This document shows, piece after piece, positions 25,979 to 38,000 of a stretch of DNA of 64,000 nt; position 1 is the first letter of the stretch; every line of letters starts with the position of its first letter. The notes under the pieces were generated by a model, which saw nothing but the letters and a program-made list of their open reading frames with translations, had not been told where the DNA came from and made no database searches. Source of the stretch: Capitulum mitella (taxonomy: Eukaryota; Arthropoda; Thecostraca; Pollicipedomorpha; Pollicipedidae); NCBI GenBank assembly GCA_030062745.1, contig CP099839.1, positions 5,503,115-5,567,114 on the forward strand, given 5' to 3'. The translations under genes and the position numbers were made by a program.

Positions 25979-27303
25979 TTAGCACGCGCAGTGGAACGGG
26001 GTTTCGCGCTAACCGGAGGGGGGCACAAAAGTTCCCACTCTGACTTCAAAAACTGAAAAAGCTAGATACCTGAAATTTCATGGGTAGGGTAGGACCATAA
26101 AGGTTTACATGATGTGCAATTTTCATGATCGTAGGTTAATATCTTCAAGGTCAAATGGGGTCGAAAAATTCAACTTTGGTCACTCTCTCGGTCCGTGCAG
26201 ACCATTCCGCACGGCTTCTCGAACAAAACGGAAAAAAGGTGCATGTTTGAGCGTTAAGACGTGGAATGCGAAAATTTCCATTTATTTGTCGTCTTGGCCG
26301 AGGATTTAGGGTTAAGGGCATGTTAGGTTACTGACCTATGGCGTCATTTCTTCATTTTTTCGGATCATATTTCGAGCAACACGGGATAATGGTGTAGCCT
26401 GAGGGTAAATGAGGGCGCTAAACGCATCTTTTGGCGTATTTTCGGTGAAGATAGCCAACACCGGTACATCTGACCACTTCTAGCGTTTACTTATCTCCGC
26501 AATGTCAAAAGAAGTGAAGCAAGGTCAAGCAAGCAACTGACCTTGGATGAAGCTTTTGACCCAAAGCAGGTTTTATGCCAACTGTTTGCGCGAAAGTCCT
26601 TTCGTGATAATAAACCCAATTACGCGATTTGATTCCTATAAAACGTGAAAGAAATACATAGAGAGAGATATATATCCATATATATGTGTGTGTGTGTGCG
26701 TGTGTATGTTTCAATGTACCAAATGTGTTTTATTAGGGTCCTTGAAAGCATATTTCATACAAATCGACATGCTGCAAAGCAGATCTAGACCGGGTCGCAA
26801 AATAGCTGATCTTGTCCTTTGATGGCCTTCGCCTTCACTAAACCTGGTATGTGTGAGAGTATCAATGTGCGCACACGTGTAGTTATTAGGGTCTTTGAAT
26901 GCATATTTCATACAAACCGACATATTGCAAAGCAAATTTAGGTCAGGTCACAAACTGGTTGACCTTGACCTTTGATGAACTTGATCGTTAACGATTCTGA
27001 CTTGGTCTTGGTACATCCATTGCCTACGCCCGAATGATGTCGGCTGGTTATGTTCAGACGGTAATATCATGTAGAACACTAGTCCTTTCGCAAAGTTCCC
27101 ATTTGTCAGCGACAACCGCTATTTTTGTTCTGTTTATTTGATTTTAAACGCTTCATACTTCGAATATTTCCGCCGATTTTCGATTTTTTTGCGCCTATCG
27201 ACCAGTTATTCAACTGCCATGTCGCAAAGTAGCAGCGAGCAGTTCCGATCCGTTCTCGAGATTTTCAAGAAAAACAGGTGGGACTTTCCAATGCACTTGT
27301 TAG
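25979..27303 (+). mobile_element. TTAA-type element family II, copy D (TTAG flanks)
   Basis: 1325 bases flanked on both sides by TTAG. The ends are TTAGCACGCGCAGTGGAACG and, reversed, CTAACAAGTGCATTGGAA, an imperfect inverted repeat. The interior matches 33690-35009. It contains two copies (26722-27023) of a roughly 150-base subrepeat with 'catatttcatacaaatcgac' and tgaccttgacctttga. No coding. It lies in the GGTTAG core between the two inverted short-unit arrays. Confidence 0.82.
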
Positions 27304-27329
27304 ATTAGGTTAGCTTAGTTTACTGTTTT

Positions 27330-27890
27330 AGGCCCGTTCCTTTTCTGATACGAACCTTAAGTTTACGAACCCTTGACTACGAATCTTTCCCCTTACGAGC
27401 GTTTTTCCTTACGAGCCTGTTTCCTAGGAACCTTTTCCATACGAACCTTTTGCAGTACAAGCATTTGCCAGAGGATTAAATTAGGGAGACGAACTTGTCC
27501 TAGGTGAACTTTTCTCTTGATGAACTGTTATTCTAAACAGTCTTCTGCATGATGGAATTTTCTTCCAGACAATTGTTTATCCCATACGAGCTTTTGCCTT
27601 ATGCGAACTTTTGTCCTAGACGAACTGCTGTGAGAAGAACTTTGTCCTGGAAGTGCCTTTGCCTTAGACGAACTTTTGGCCTAGACGAACGTCTGCACAG
27701 CGAACTTTTGTCCAATACAAATTTTTGTCCTCGACGAACTTTTGCCCTAGACGAACCTTTTCACAGCGAACTTTTGCCCTAAACGAACTTCTGCCCCAGA
27801 TGAACTTTACACGGCGAACTTCAGCATGGCGGATTTCTGTCCGACGAACTTAAGTCCCACGAATTTCTGCGATACAAACTTTTGCCCTAA
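27330..27890 (-). repeat. Short-unit degenerate array, right (inverted)
   Basis: Repeats cgaacttttgtcctagac and variants, the reverse complement of the unit at 25675-25978. It starts as 'cttacgagcc'-like variants and becomes more regular after 27590. Confidence 0.85.
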
Positions 27891-27899
27891 AATCGCATG

Positions 27900-28530
27900 C
27901 AGTAATATGAAAGACTGCAGGAGACCGGGTTAAACAATTTTTAAAAAACCGAGGTGTGGCTCGTTATTTTGACCGGGCGTGACAGTATGAGGTCAAAATT
28001 GAAGACAACACAGACGTTTTTAAATTATTATTGCCGGCCGAATGCAGTATGGGTTTTACCACATGCCGTTACGGTTGCATGCAGCCTGAGTCGTCACCAG
28101 TCGAGCTACCACTGCCGTCACTAACCGTGCTTAACCATGTAACATCAGCAGCTGCCACTACATCTACGTCACCATTGACAGCTTCTAGCACTGGCCATCG
28201 CCCACCATCTGTTCATTGTTGCCTTACCTCGTGGAAGATTGCCGTTTGTGCCGATGCATTGCATTTCTCGTCCCAGAAATGCTTTCCCTTTCAATCGAAA
28301 ATGCAACGAACGGATGTCATGCTATGCGTCAGAATTACAAGTGGGACATTCCCCGAATGTGGACATCGGACTTGAAATGAAATAATCGGCGTCAGAATCA
28401 TTATCCATTTAAATCTCTGGGGGTGTGGTTCAACATTTCCAGGCTAATATTTTGACCGTGGGCTTTTTTCTTCACCCAGTGGATAAAGCACTGCGGCAGA
28501 AATCTTAACCCTTGTTTAACTACACGGCAC
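27900..28530 (+). repeat. Right arm of the large inverted repeat
   Basis: Inverted match to 25170-25660. Its first 150 bases also match the start of 28584-29205 (gggttaaa, then gaggtcaaaatt and ttgccggccgaatg). A 114-codon open frame here has no recognised product and is shared only in part (MQPESSPVE) with the left arm. Confidence 0.75.
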
Positions 28531-28583
28531 CTGCTAATGCTTTTTGCTATCTTCGACATGTGGTATTATGAAATAGTACATAA

Positions 28584-29205
28584 GGCCCGGTTAAATAATT
28601 CTTTAAAAATAAAAGTGATGGCTTGATTTTCTGACCGAGTGAGATGGCGCGAGGTCAAAATTCAAGACAACGCAGGAGTTTTTGAAGAACTATTGCCGGC
28701 CGAATGTAGTATGAGCTTTACCATATGCCGTTAAACCTATGATTCTGATGAGATGTTGCGGTTAAGGGGGCAAGGGAAGTCTAATTTGCAGGGACCATCA
28801 AACATGCAACCTAAGTCATGACTAATCGAGTCATCACCGTCGTCACCAGCTGTGCTTAACATCAGCGGGGGCTAATACGTCATAATTATTAGAGCTGTTA
28901 ATGGTGACATATTAGCCCTAGGAACTCTAACATCAGAAACTCTTCTAGTGCTTGCCATTGTCAGTCATCTGTTCTCTGTTGTCTGACCACTATTGAAATT
29001 GCCGTTTGTCCCGATACATTGCATTCCTTCTGCCATAAATGTTCCTCATCTTTGGCATGTGGTAAAACTCGTACTACATTCGGCTGACAAAAGCCATTTA
29101 AAAGACCTTTGTGTTATCTTGAATTCTGACCTTGCACCATCGCTCTCGATCAAACATCAAGCCATTACCTCGGTTTTTAAAGAATTATTTAACCCGGCCT
29201 TTTCA
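28584..29205. mobile_element. Palindromic element with long inverted ends
   Basis: The left end reads cccggttaaataattcttta and the right end is its inverse (taaagaattatttaacccgg). The inverted similarity extends about 150 bases on each side (28584-28740 against 29050-29205). The middle is a third copy, in direct orientation, of the 25.2/28.0 kb arm family. TTAA occurs at both ends, inside the inverted repeat. Confidence 0.7.
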
Positions 29206-31336
29206 TGTAGGTATTTCCATAACGCAACTGAATATTACCATGTCTGTATAATGGCGCTTATCAAACAGATAGAAACGCACAGCACAATAGCGATCTTTAA
29301 CAGTGCTCCTCCCAGTTGCTTTCCTCTGAATTAACTTTCAATTATTTTCCCTCCAAACATTGCTACATTACAGACAAAGCCATGCATTCGCACATTTTTT
29401 TGTGCACTTATGGAACGAAGGCAAACCTGTTCATAGGAGTGGACAACGCCGAAAATACACAGTTGCGCACACGAAGAGCACTGAATGCGAATGCTTTCCC
29501 TCACTTTCGTTTATCTTCGACATGCTTACAGCGCGCCCACAGTTCTCAAGTTTACGCACACAAACTTGCGTATACCCAGGTTGATCCTCGGCTGCTACCG
29601 TTTTTATGAAACGTGAGCTTAGTTCCTCCCTCACTATGCTGGTAACAAACTCAGCGGTGAAGAACGTCAACAGCTGTGCACGGACATCATGCAGTCTTTG
29701 TAGAGTCTCGGCCCTCTGCGGTTTTTTACGGCACTACCCATGTCATCATCCTTTCTTTTCCCTCGTGTCTGGGGCCGTCAAAGTCCAAAGTCTAAAGTCA
29801 AAGTCAAAGTGCAAAGGCAGCTAAATGCAGTGAAGACATCGGAGAGACGTCGCGGAAAAGCTGCTGCAGCCGTCCACGCTCGTTTTTTTTTTTGCTCTAC
29901 CACTTCATTGTTTCCTTTGATGATTAGTGGTTTCCTTTTTGGTCACGAACTTTTTGTTTTTGGGAACGCACAACAACATTCAAAAACACCTGTTTTTTAC
30001 CTTAATAAGGGTTTTTTTATACAAAAAAACATCCCTTTTGCTCATCATTTTCGCGGACTAGTCGGAACAGCATAGCACACCTCGGAAGAAGAGACCAGCT
30101 CAAAATGGGTTCAGGGGTTTCCAGATACAAAGCTCTGTATTGTACCATTATGTACAGGGACCCGCAGCTGAAATGGTCACGACCAGGGTTCGGCCTGTTA
30201 TTGGCCCTGACCTGCGTTCTTTGTACTTCTTGGCCCTAAATTGGGTTTCATCGGATGCGTTTCAGCGAGGCGATTCGATAACTGAATATCACAGTATTGG
30301 CAAGAATCGCTGTAGCAAAATATTGCCCCCCCCCAAAAAAAACACTTTCTGATGCTTTATGGCGGGGCTGCCTACCGAAAACCTGATATCGCCTCTGCAG
30401 ATACGACCTTCTCCAGGAGGGAAGGAGTCAGCTGTTTAACCTGGGTGCATACGGCACTAACGCCTCGAGGTACCTGCAGACATAGACATAAAAAAACGGA
30501 CCCAGAGATCATCACCCACAATGTCCATATTTATGTCCAGACTTTATTGCGTAAAAATCGATGCCTGGACGTAACTGGCTGAACATTTGACAGGGCCGCT
30601 GCCCACTTTCTGGACTTCTTACCCCTCTGCAAGCCGATGACTGACGAGGAAGGAAGCCGGTATCTACACCCATGATGAGCAGATGTGGCTTCGGAGGCTG
30701 GATTCAGTAGAGTTGTGAGCTCCTTAGCGACTCTGAACTCGGAAAGAAATGTGTCTGTGAAGGCTTTATTATGCGACTCAAAAATCGACAAAGCAGACCA
30801 TTCTAAGGAAGGCTTATTCAGTGAGCGATTGATTGCAATCGTGCTCAAAATCTGACTAATTATGTTTTCTGATAAATATTGATAAAGCAGCGATGCCTAT
30901 CTCTAGGCCCGTGACGAGTATATGCAGCTAACAGAGTTAAGTTCAGTGAACAAACACCGGCTTCAAAAACAGAATCGATAAATAAACGTAACCTCGGTGG
31001 CTTTGAGCAACATGTGAGACAAATATTGTGTTTGTGTAAACCCCACTACAAGTTTGGCGGAGTTTAAATAAAGCATTCTGGACTAGGTTCGTTCGGTGTG
31101 TGGTTGACTGCAGTCACATTCAGAACTTCTCCATTTACACTTTTTCATAAAGATTGACAAAGGAATTATGTTGATCTCAATATCTTCTGGCCCATGACAT
31201 GTAAATGCGGCTTACGAAACTACATTTAGTAAGCAAACATGGTCTTGCTAGAAGCTTCGAGTACATCAGTGAGGATAAAACATCGTGTCTGAGTAGGTGT
31301 TGCTACACAACTTAAAAAACCTTCATCAGAGAACTC
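29206..31336. other. Unannotated stretch
   Basis: No gene recognised. A short run of AAAGTC units (29777-29818) and homopolymer A/T tracts. Several small open frames without recognisable products. Confidence 0.5.
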
Positions 31337-31792
31337 TTAACCCTATTCCTAGTGAGGGGTCTGAATTTCTCCTGTTTTTTTTTTGCTCGCCAATTCCAGG
31401 GTTTTGGAAGCAGTTCTACAGAACTTAGTAAATTTTCCTACCTATTTTTCCTTCGCGATGCGCCAAAATTTTACAACTTAATTTCCTTCGGAGTGGGGGC
31501 AGGCCACGTTTTTGCGAGGCTCCTCAAGCCAGTTTTGGCCCTGTTACAGGTACAAGAAAAATGGATATCAAAAACAGTGCTCGTAAGACAGAACTTACAA
31601 CTTTATAAGGTGTATAGGTGAATAACTGGGCAAGCATACACAAACAGTTTTGTTAATCTCATGTCAGTTCAGAGAGTAATACCAAGGTCAAAAGTCAAAA
31701 CTTAGTTTACGTTATGAATTTTGGCATTGATTTTCCAAACGCAAAACCCTAAATGTAAATAAATGACTAAAATAAATAAAATGATATATATA

Positions 31793-31840
<48 letters not shown>

Positions 31841-32617
31841 GACTTGAAAGAATGTTTACCATGTGTGTGCCCAGTTTCAGGATAATACCAGATCGGGTTA
31901 CGGCACTACAACCTAAAATGTCAGTGCTCATACCTTATATCATGACATCCATACCCTGGAATTTTAGCAGGAGTCAATTCACACGATTGAAAACGTTTTC
32001 AAACAATATGAATTGCACTCAAAGCCATTCCATGTGACTTTGAGGTAATTCGGGATCATATAAGGTCAAATGTCGTAAGGTGACTTGATGAACATGTGAA
32101 TATGACAGATCCCCTCTTTTCATGTTCTTGGCGGAGCCAGTGCGAGCAATGTACAAACACTGCAATACGATTTATATCTCTTCAGGATAGAATGACTAGC
32201 AAAAGTTAAAAGGTGCTTTAATTTTTAATTACTTCAGTTAAAAACAATGGTCTTCCCATTTCCAAAACCCAGTGAACGACAATGAATCTTCTCAAAATTC
32301 CAAACCTATGGACCAATGGTAAAATACCCTCCATAACCTCTCGATTAAATACAATTACGCCACAACTGGTCTATAAACAGCGGAGTTATAACAAGTCAAA
32401 AATATTCCCATATGTTGGTCTCTTTCCCTCTTGTTTTCACCCCTTTCAAGATTTTAAAAACTTTTTTATGACAATGTAGTTAACGTCATGTCAAATCGAT
32501 TGCAGTTTGTTACGATGAAATAGGATGAGTAGCTCTCAAGATCTCGGGGAGGGCGAACCGGCCCCTCCCTCCGCCGGGAGTTGGCTGCATCATTTAGCCC
32601 CCTGGGAATAGAGTTAA
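31337..32617 (+). mobile_element. TTAA element family III, copy F
   Basis: 1281 bases bounded by TTAA (31337-31340 and 32614-32617). Ends are TTAACCCTATTCCTAG and, reversed, TTAACTCTATTCCCAG, a 16-base inverted repeat with two mismatches. A C/G-rich near-palindrome lies just inside the right end. Related copies at 2655-3447 (same direction) and 49952-51190 (opposite). No coding. Contains a (TA)n microsatellite. Confidence 0.88.
31784..31837. repeat. (TA)n microsatellite
   Basis: About 54 bases of TA inside family III copy F. Confidence 0.95.
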
Positions 32618-32631
32618 ACCATCTTCTTTTA

Positions 32632-33693
32632 TTAACCCGCGCACAACCGTCGGTCAGCGACGATCACGCCCGACCGGGGGGGGGGGGGGTTGGCCGCCCC
32701 CCTCTACCTCACGAACGGTTGGTCGCATGATATAAATAAGTACACCGTTAGAAAGCTTGTGACAAGTAGAGCTCGAAACTGGTCTCATTTTTAGTTTTAG
32801 GTAACATGTTAGCAATTTATGTCCTATATATGTTTTCTCATAGCCGACTGCATGAGACCGAGAAACGGCCTGAATCTCAAGGGCTGTGATTAATAACGCA
32901 TAGATAAAGGCACCAGCGCACAGGTAAAGGTCTGCAGATGCCAATACACGTTTAATGTCTCAGATTTGTTCAATTTATTTGGCGAAACGTTGAGTTAAAG
33001 ACACGGTAATTTTCGCGCCGGCTGTCGGCGGGCGCTGCAGCCGTACGCAGTAAGAAATTAACTGGAATTAATTTTAGCGTTCCTTTATTTTCGCAACATA
33101 AGCCTATCCATGTAAATTTTATTCATCTTTGTGGTTCTTATGATGGTTTCTCATGCTCAAATTTAGGAAAAATCCATTAATTACCAATCTGCACAGTTGG
33201 TGGAGCTTTATTCGCGAGAGCCTGTTTATTTCCAAAATATGCAATTTTTTTAAACTTTTTTAGGTTCATGGTATTACGTCTGTGCAAGCCAGTTCTGCCA
33301 TTTTCTACCCATTCTGAGTAATTCATCGCTGATTTTGACGGTGGTACATTTTGGCTGACCAGTTATTCGTGACCTGACCTCAGGTCAACGGCTGGAAGTC
33401 ATTGATACTTTTTCCACTGACGGTAACTAGGTGGCTGCTTCACTCCACACTAAAAATGATATGAAATATTCCATCAGTTTCCGAAAAAACGACGTCTTTT
33501 TTTGACAGAGGTCCTTTTGACCTGACCTAGCTCAGACACGCGACTTGGCCTGAGATCAAAACTTTGACACAAGGTGTAAAAATGATGAAGCAAAAGGTAC
33601 ACAAAGTTTCGTGGCTCTGTGTTTGTTCGTTCCCTCGCAATCTCAGAAAAACCTCAGGGGGCCGCCCCGTCAACCGCCCCCCAGTCGGTTTAA
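32632..33693 (+). mobile_element. TTAA element family I, copy B
   Basis: 1062 bases between TTAA at 32632-32635 and TTAA at 33690-33693. It matches copy A throughout but lacks about 150 internal bases (the counterpart of roughly 20065-20215). The left end carries a 13-base G-run. Its right TTAA is also the left TTAA of the next element, and its left end is 14 bases from copy F. Confidence 0.88.
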
Positions 33694-35009
33694 TCCGTGC
33701 AGTGGAAGGGGGTTTTGCACTAACGCGCAGTGGAAGGGGCGACACAAAAGTGCCTTTCCTCCGATCTCGGAAACGGAAAGAGCTAGAGACATGAAATTTT
33801 ATAGACAGGGCGGAGCTATAAAAATCACATTTTGTGCATTTTTCATGACCCTAGATTAATATTTTCAAGGTCCAATGGGGCTGAAAAGTCAACTTTGGAC
33901 ATTTTCTCGGCCCATGCAGGCCATTCCGTACGAGTTTTCAAACGAAACGGAGAAAAGGGTATTTGTTTGAGCTTTAAAACGTGGAATACGACAATTTCCA
34001 TTCATTTGGCGTCTTGACTGAGGATTTCGAATTGTCAGGTCATTGATCTATGGCACGATTTTTCATCTTTTACAAATCAGATTTCGAGCAACAAGCGATA
34101 GCTCGAGTGTAAATAAGGGCGCTACACCCATCTTTTTCGTATTTTCAGTGAAGGTAGCCAACATCGGTGCATTTAAGCACTTCCAGCGTTTACATTTATG
34201 TATGTATGTGTATAAATATATGTATGTATATGCATGTGAATATGAATACGCCAAACATGTTTTTAGTACGGTCTTCGAATGCATATTTCATACAAATCGA
34301 CATATGGCAAAGCAAATCTGGACCAGGTCACAAAATAGTTGACCTTGACCTTTGATTATCTTGACTTGCACTGGCCCTATTATATATAAGCGTATCTATG
34401 TGCAACACGTGTATTTATTGGGGTCTTTGAATGTATATTTCATACAAATCGACATGACGCAAAACAAATTTGGACCAGGTCACAACATATTTGACCTTGA
34501 CCTTTAATGGCCCTGACCTTCACTGACCCTGGTATATGTAAGTGTATCAGTGTGCGCACAGGTGTTTTTATAAGGGTCTTTGAAAGCATGTTTCATACAA
34601 ACCGACCAATTGCAAAGCAAATCTGAATCAGGTCGCAAGCTGCTTGACCTTGACCTTTGATGATCTTGACCCTTATTGACTATGACTTTGGTCTTGGTAC
34701 ATCCATCACTTATGCCTGAATGACGCTGCATGATTGTGTTCAAACGGTAATCTTAGGTAGGGCGCTAGTCCTTTCAAAAATTTCCCATCTCTTAGCGACT
34801 ACCATTGTTTTCGTTATGTTTGCTCGACTTCAAATGCTTGAAACTTCACAAATTTCCGGTTGGTTTTCGATTTTTCTGCGTCAATCGACGAGTTATTCAA
34901 CTGCCATGAATGTCACAAAGTAACAGCAACCAGCTCCGATCCGTTCTCGAGATTTTCAAGACAAACTGGTGGGGGGCATAAAAAGACCCCCTTCCATTGC
35001 GTGTGTTAA
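33690..35009 (+). mobile_element. TTAA element family II, copy E
   Basis: 1320 bases between TTAA 33690-33693 and TTAA 35006-35009. Ends are TTAATCCGTGCAGTGGAAGG and, reversed, TTAACACACGCAATGGAAGG. The left end is followed by a second copy of the terminal motif (taacgcgcagtggaagg at 33721). It holds three roughly 150-base subrepeats (34250-34707) where copy D holds two. No coding. Confidence 0.87.
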
Positions 35010-38000
35010 GGGACTGATGGAAACTGTGCTCAAAATTGCCTATACTTTTTCGTGACTTCTTTCTTAATGTTATTAAGCAGTCATGAAACTGGCTATACGC
35101 TCATGAAGCTCTACGCCTGCTGACGATTGCGAAACAATTGGCCAGATGTTATGTGAATCATACTTCCTTGTTTTGTTCTGGACTATTTTTAAAACATGGT
35201 GGTTCGTCAATAAAACTGCCCCTGGAGGTGGTAATCGGTGATAATGAACAGTTTGTAAAGCTGCAAAGCCTGGTTTGACTTCGTTTTTGCTAGTGCCTGT
35301 TTCGTGCATAGCTTGAGAAAGACGAGATGAAACGAAGCTACTCTTCGAAAATAAAAAAGAACAAAAAAACAGAACAAACAAAACAAAAAACGGAAAAAAC
35401 AAAAACGCAGTCTTATACACTTTCAATGCGACAGACCTTGTTTCATTAACTTTTCAACCATTTGATCAAAGATTTAGTAAGTTTTGACGTTATGTAACGA
35501 ATGTAATTGATACAGCTGTCGTTTTCCCTACCATCCAGCAACGATTGTGAATTTCAGTTTGGCCGAGAACTGTGCCTTGCATGGCCGCCTGAAAAAAACT
35601 GGGAAATTCTGTAGAATCATTTAGACCAAAGCGATGTACCGACTTCTTTTAATTTCAACAGAACAGCATATATCTTTTGATGTAACGCATTTCTGGACGA
35701 TGCTTCAAAGCCTCAAAAACACGTAATCCAGGATGAACTTATGGTAAGGAGGGACAAGGCTCTTTTCACTCTGGACAACGAACCATTGTTTGAGAAAACG
35801 GACCTCCCTTTTTGAATTATAAACGAACTTACAAACGGCGATAAAGAAAGCCGGCGCTTAAGCTAAACATGACGACATGAAATTCTGAAATTACATTTAA
35901 TTTTGGCGTCAAAGGCGTCATGTCTCATGATACATACAAAGGGCATGCAATGACCTCAAGCGTGTGGGTTACATTAGCTGAGATAAAACAAAATCATAAG
36001 AATTTCTGAGAGACCCAACGATTCTGTCGTCCTGAAATGTAGGTATAGGTCTATTTCTTTGCCGGAATTTTGACGTTGCATAAACCAGATCAGCTGTTTG
36101 CTTTTTGTGCTGATCGCCAACCTTTTGGACCTGAAATTGCAATATGACTGTTTAGACCTATTACTAAGTATGTATAGACAATAGGCTGTCAGAGATGATA
36201 CGTGAACGGGAGTCAGTCTACAAGTTACGTTAGTGTTACCTAATCTACAGGTGACCGATTACGCCAGCGTTACGTTTATCTGCAGCTTTATATGAAATCA
36301 GACCCAGTTTGCATGGAATTAGACCCAGTTCTGGTCTAACTCCGCTACGTTAAACTTACGCCATTTGGCTTAAGATGACATTGCTTGGCTACTCACAACA
36401 TAGTGTTGCCTAGAGCTCTTTGAGACTGACCATTAGTGATCTGAGATGGCGTCTGAGCACGTCATTGTAATAAATTGCATCACTGGCTCATCTAGTATGA
36501 CTCTAAAGGGCTTGCATCTTTAGTGGGTCGTTCGATATTGCAAAACAACGGTGTTTTGGCATAAGCCTTCCTTTATTGGTGGAATCGATGACCTCACCGA
36601 CACATTGTGTTTAGCCAATGCTTGTAAAACAATTTTTGCCTGACTTAGTAAGACCTCATTTAATCTGATCTGACCACCCTCAGTATTTTCGTGAATCGTT
36701 TCGAACCATTACCCTCACAGGTTAGAATTTTCCAGGTTTATGAATCCCCTGCACGTACAAGTTATGCGACTGATATCGGTTAACCATGCATGACATGACT
36801 GGCCAAAGCACACATAGTATAAAAGTTTTTCTGTTGAAGCCTGAATACATTTGGAAATGCTCGAAAAGTATGGGCTTTGCTGGTATCAAAATGGTACGTA
36901 TAACCTTTATATTTGGCTTGACATCACGTACCACGGTCTCAGATGCCCCTTTCTGATGCTATTCTACCCATAAATGATGTCTGTTTTGGAGCCACAGAGG
37001 ATTTGCTACTTATGTTTTGGGTAAAATGTATCTGGATCCAATTAGGAGTTCAATTTCATTTTCATCAGCTTTTCGGTATCATCAGTTTATCCTGAGACGT
37101 TCGAGCTTTTACAACACAAGACGACTATTTTATTCATGTTTACTCATGACAAACTTAATCATTGAGGAGCCGAGCAAAATGCCATTACTGAGCACTCTGT
37201 CGCACACAACCTACCCGCCTCAAGTGAGCATTAGATGCGCCGACCCACATCGCACAACCTCATTCTGGGATCGAATGCACTGTCGCTGAATAGACTACCA
37301 TCAATGAACCCTGGTCGAAGTGGTTACGAGGCACGTCGGGTTGATACGATCACATCAGAGCGCAGAGATCTCTGTTTTCCTTGAATGTAAAGTTGTTAAT
37401 TTGTTTAGCAAAAATAGGTCCGTCTTCAAAGAAAGTCATCCCGATTCTCTGACTTATGTGTGGGTTCATTCGGTGAAGACGTCAACTGATCATGAATCAT
37501 AACTGATATTTATGCGAATTAACGGAAGGAACGAAAGACTGATACAGGTACATGGTAAATGTACACATGCGGGTTTCTGATAAATAATATCTACCAAAAA
37601 TGAGATTCTAATGTATATCCAACTGAAATCCCTAAGTTTATGCATACATTGATTTTTGTATGATGCATAGTTTGATGGAAATAACTTAAAAAAGACATTT
37701 TAATCCCCACTTTTAATATTTAACCCTTGCCGGAGTAAGCTCTCTTACTACCGTCTCAGGCGAGGGGGTGGGACCTCCCTTGCCGTTTCGCTCTTAATTG
37801 AGTTAGAACCGCGAAACAAAGACGAGCGCATTGTTTGCCATAAAAGCAAGTCTATGGTATCCGGTTTTAAAATTTGGGTCAACCTGTGGCCTCCCAGGTC
37901 AGGTCAGCGACCATAAATCGGCGAAAATGGCAACACTTTTTGTTTGAAAGGGCACAGAGCATACAGAGTAACACCTGGAGACACCGGAGGAGGGACATGG

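Noticed and set aside
29090-29205. Sequence resembling the LGV segment of LINE RTs (DLCVILNSDLAPSLSIKHQA)
   Set aside because: Lies in one arm of a palindromic element, and the other copies of the arm do not preserve the reading; resemblance too short.
32632-35009. Reading copies B and E as one 2.4 kb element
   Set aside because: Copy B also occurs alone as copies A and C, and copy E occurs alone as copy D, each with its own ends.
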